NCBI GenBank assembly: GCA_004963905.1
Contig: SUGL01000043.1
Coordinates: 1 to 51,669, forward strand
Direction of reading: 5' to 3'
Origin: Mesorhizobium sp.
GTDB lineage: Bacteria > Pseudomonadota > Alphaproteobacteria > Rhizobiales > Rhizobiaceae
DNA: 51,669 nt
Each line of letters starts with the position of its first letter. The stretch's first letter is position 1. Below are positions 51,559 to 51,669 of the stretch, one piece after another. Below the pieces are notes generated by a model, which searched no databases, was not told the origin of the DNA, and worked only from the letters and a program-made list of their open reading frames with translations. The position numbers and the translations under genes were made by a program.

Positions 51559-51669
51559 CTAGCACAGAAATTTTGACCGATCGGCTATGGTTGGCCGAAA
51601 CGCCCATCATCACGTCGTCATGTATGGACGGCCCCTTTTGGGCAAGAGGCAAAATGGTGACGACGGCGT
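51559..51669. repeat. Partial family ii copy C, cut by the window end
   Basis: CTAGCACAGAAATTT (51559-51573), CGATCGGCTATG (51579-51590) and TTGGCCGAAAC (51591-51601) are the reverse complement of segments flanking copy A (3035-3049, 3018-3029 and about 2980-2990). Copy A has about 30 extra bases between the last two. The sequence then continues with CGTCGTCAT and runs off the window. Confidence 0.65.

Noticed and set aside
1..51669. tRNA, rRNA, integrase or insertion-sequence transposase genes
   Set aside because: None was recognised on either strand; the only RNA gene supported is the SRP RNA.

Overview
The window looks like a chromosomal core segment from a high-GC member of the Hyphomicrobiales (Rhizobiales), most likely Mesorhizobium or a close relative. 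The evidence is the ffs-dnaX-ybaB-recR region, the cycM/kdsB/pheA neighbourhood, the tsaB-rimI-plsC-miaB-phoH-ybeY-corC housekeeping run, a textbook Irr iron-control element (ICE, specific to the rhizobial lineage) and several families of rhizobial-type intergenic palindromes. The taxon is inferred from memory of gene order and protein style; no database was searched.

Layout. 1-4.6 kb: a DNA-repair exonuclease, a TPR-methyltransferase, a small lipoprotein, a P-loop kinase-like protein and ghrA. 4.6-12.5 kb, minus strand: a yej-type oligopeptide ABC operon with two tandem solute-binding proteins, one with a Sec-type and one with a Tat-type signal. 12.8-17.3 kb: membrane cytochrome c (divergent from kdsB-pheA) and a minus-strand HIT-nudC-Dabb group. 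17.4-23.3 kb: SRP RNA, dnaX, ybaB, a SleB-like lipoprotein hydrolase, recR and a lytic transglycosylase whose 5' end lies inside a palindromic repeat. 23.6-28.8 kb: a complete five-gene dipeptide/oligopeptide-type ABC operon. 29.0-34.3 kb, minus strand: a TriABC-like RND efflux operon whose first adaptor gene carries a single-base frameshift. 34.6-36.9 kb: gabT, a parDE toxin-antitoxin pair and a solitary second parD. 36.9-44.5 kb: an iron island. An FAD-dependent ferredoxin-reductase-like gene diverges from a six-gene run (imelysin, bfd, bfr, di-haem oxidoreductase, second imelysin, DUF1513), and a perfect ICE palindrome lies between them. 44.7-51.6 kb: tsaB, rimI, an acyltransferase, miaB, phoH, ybeY, corC and a VOC-family gene.

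How the parts may work together. The iron island combines a periplasmic imelysin/di-haem-oxidoreductase module, thought to handle iron, with cytosolic storage (Bfr) and release (Bfd). The divergent reductase is a plausible electron donor for release, so uptake, storage and mobilisation may sit under one Irr site. This is the strongest candidate for an under-described system here.

Three palindrome families account for nearly all long intergenic stretches. Family i (about 160-190 bp, four copies) and family ii (about 180-290 bp, two full copies and one partial) show matching changes in opposite arms and share a loop or flank motif, GATTGGCGAAAG. One family i copy reaches into the lytic transglycosylase gene and appears to supply its start codon. 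Family iii (about 50-100 bp, five copies) repeatedly abuts stop codons (dnaX, miaB, phoH, corC) inside gene runs.
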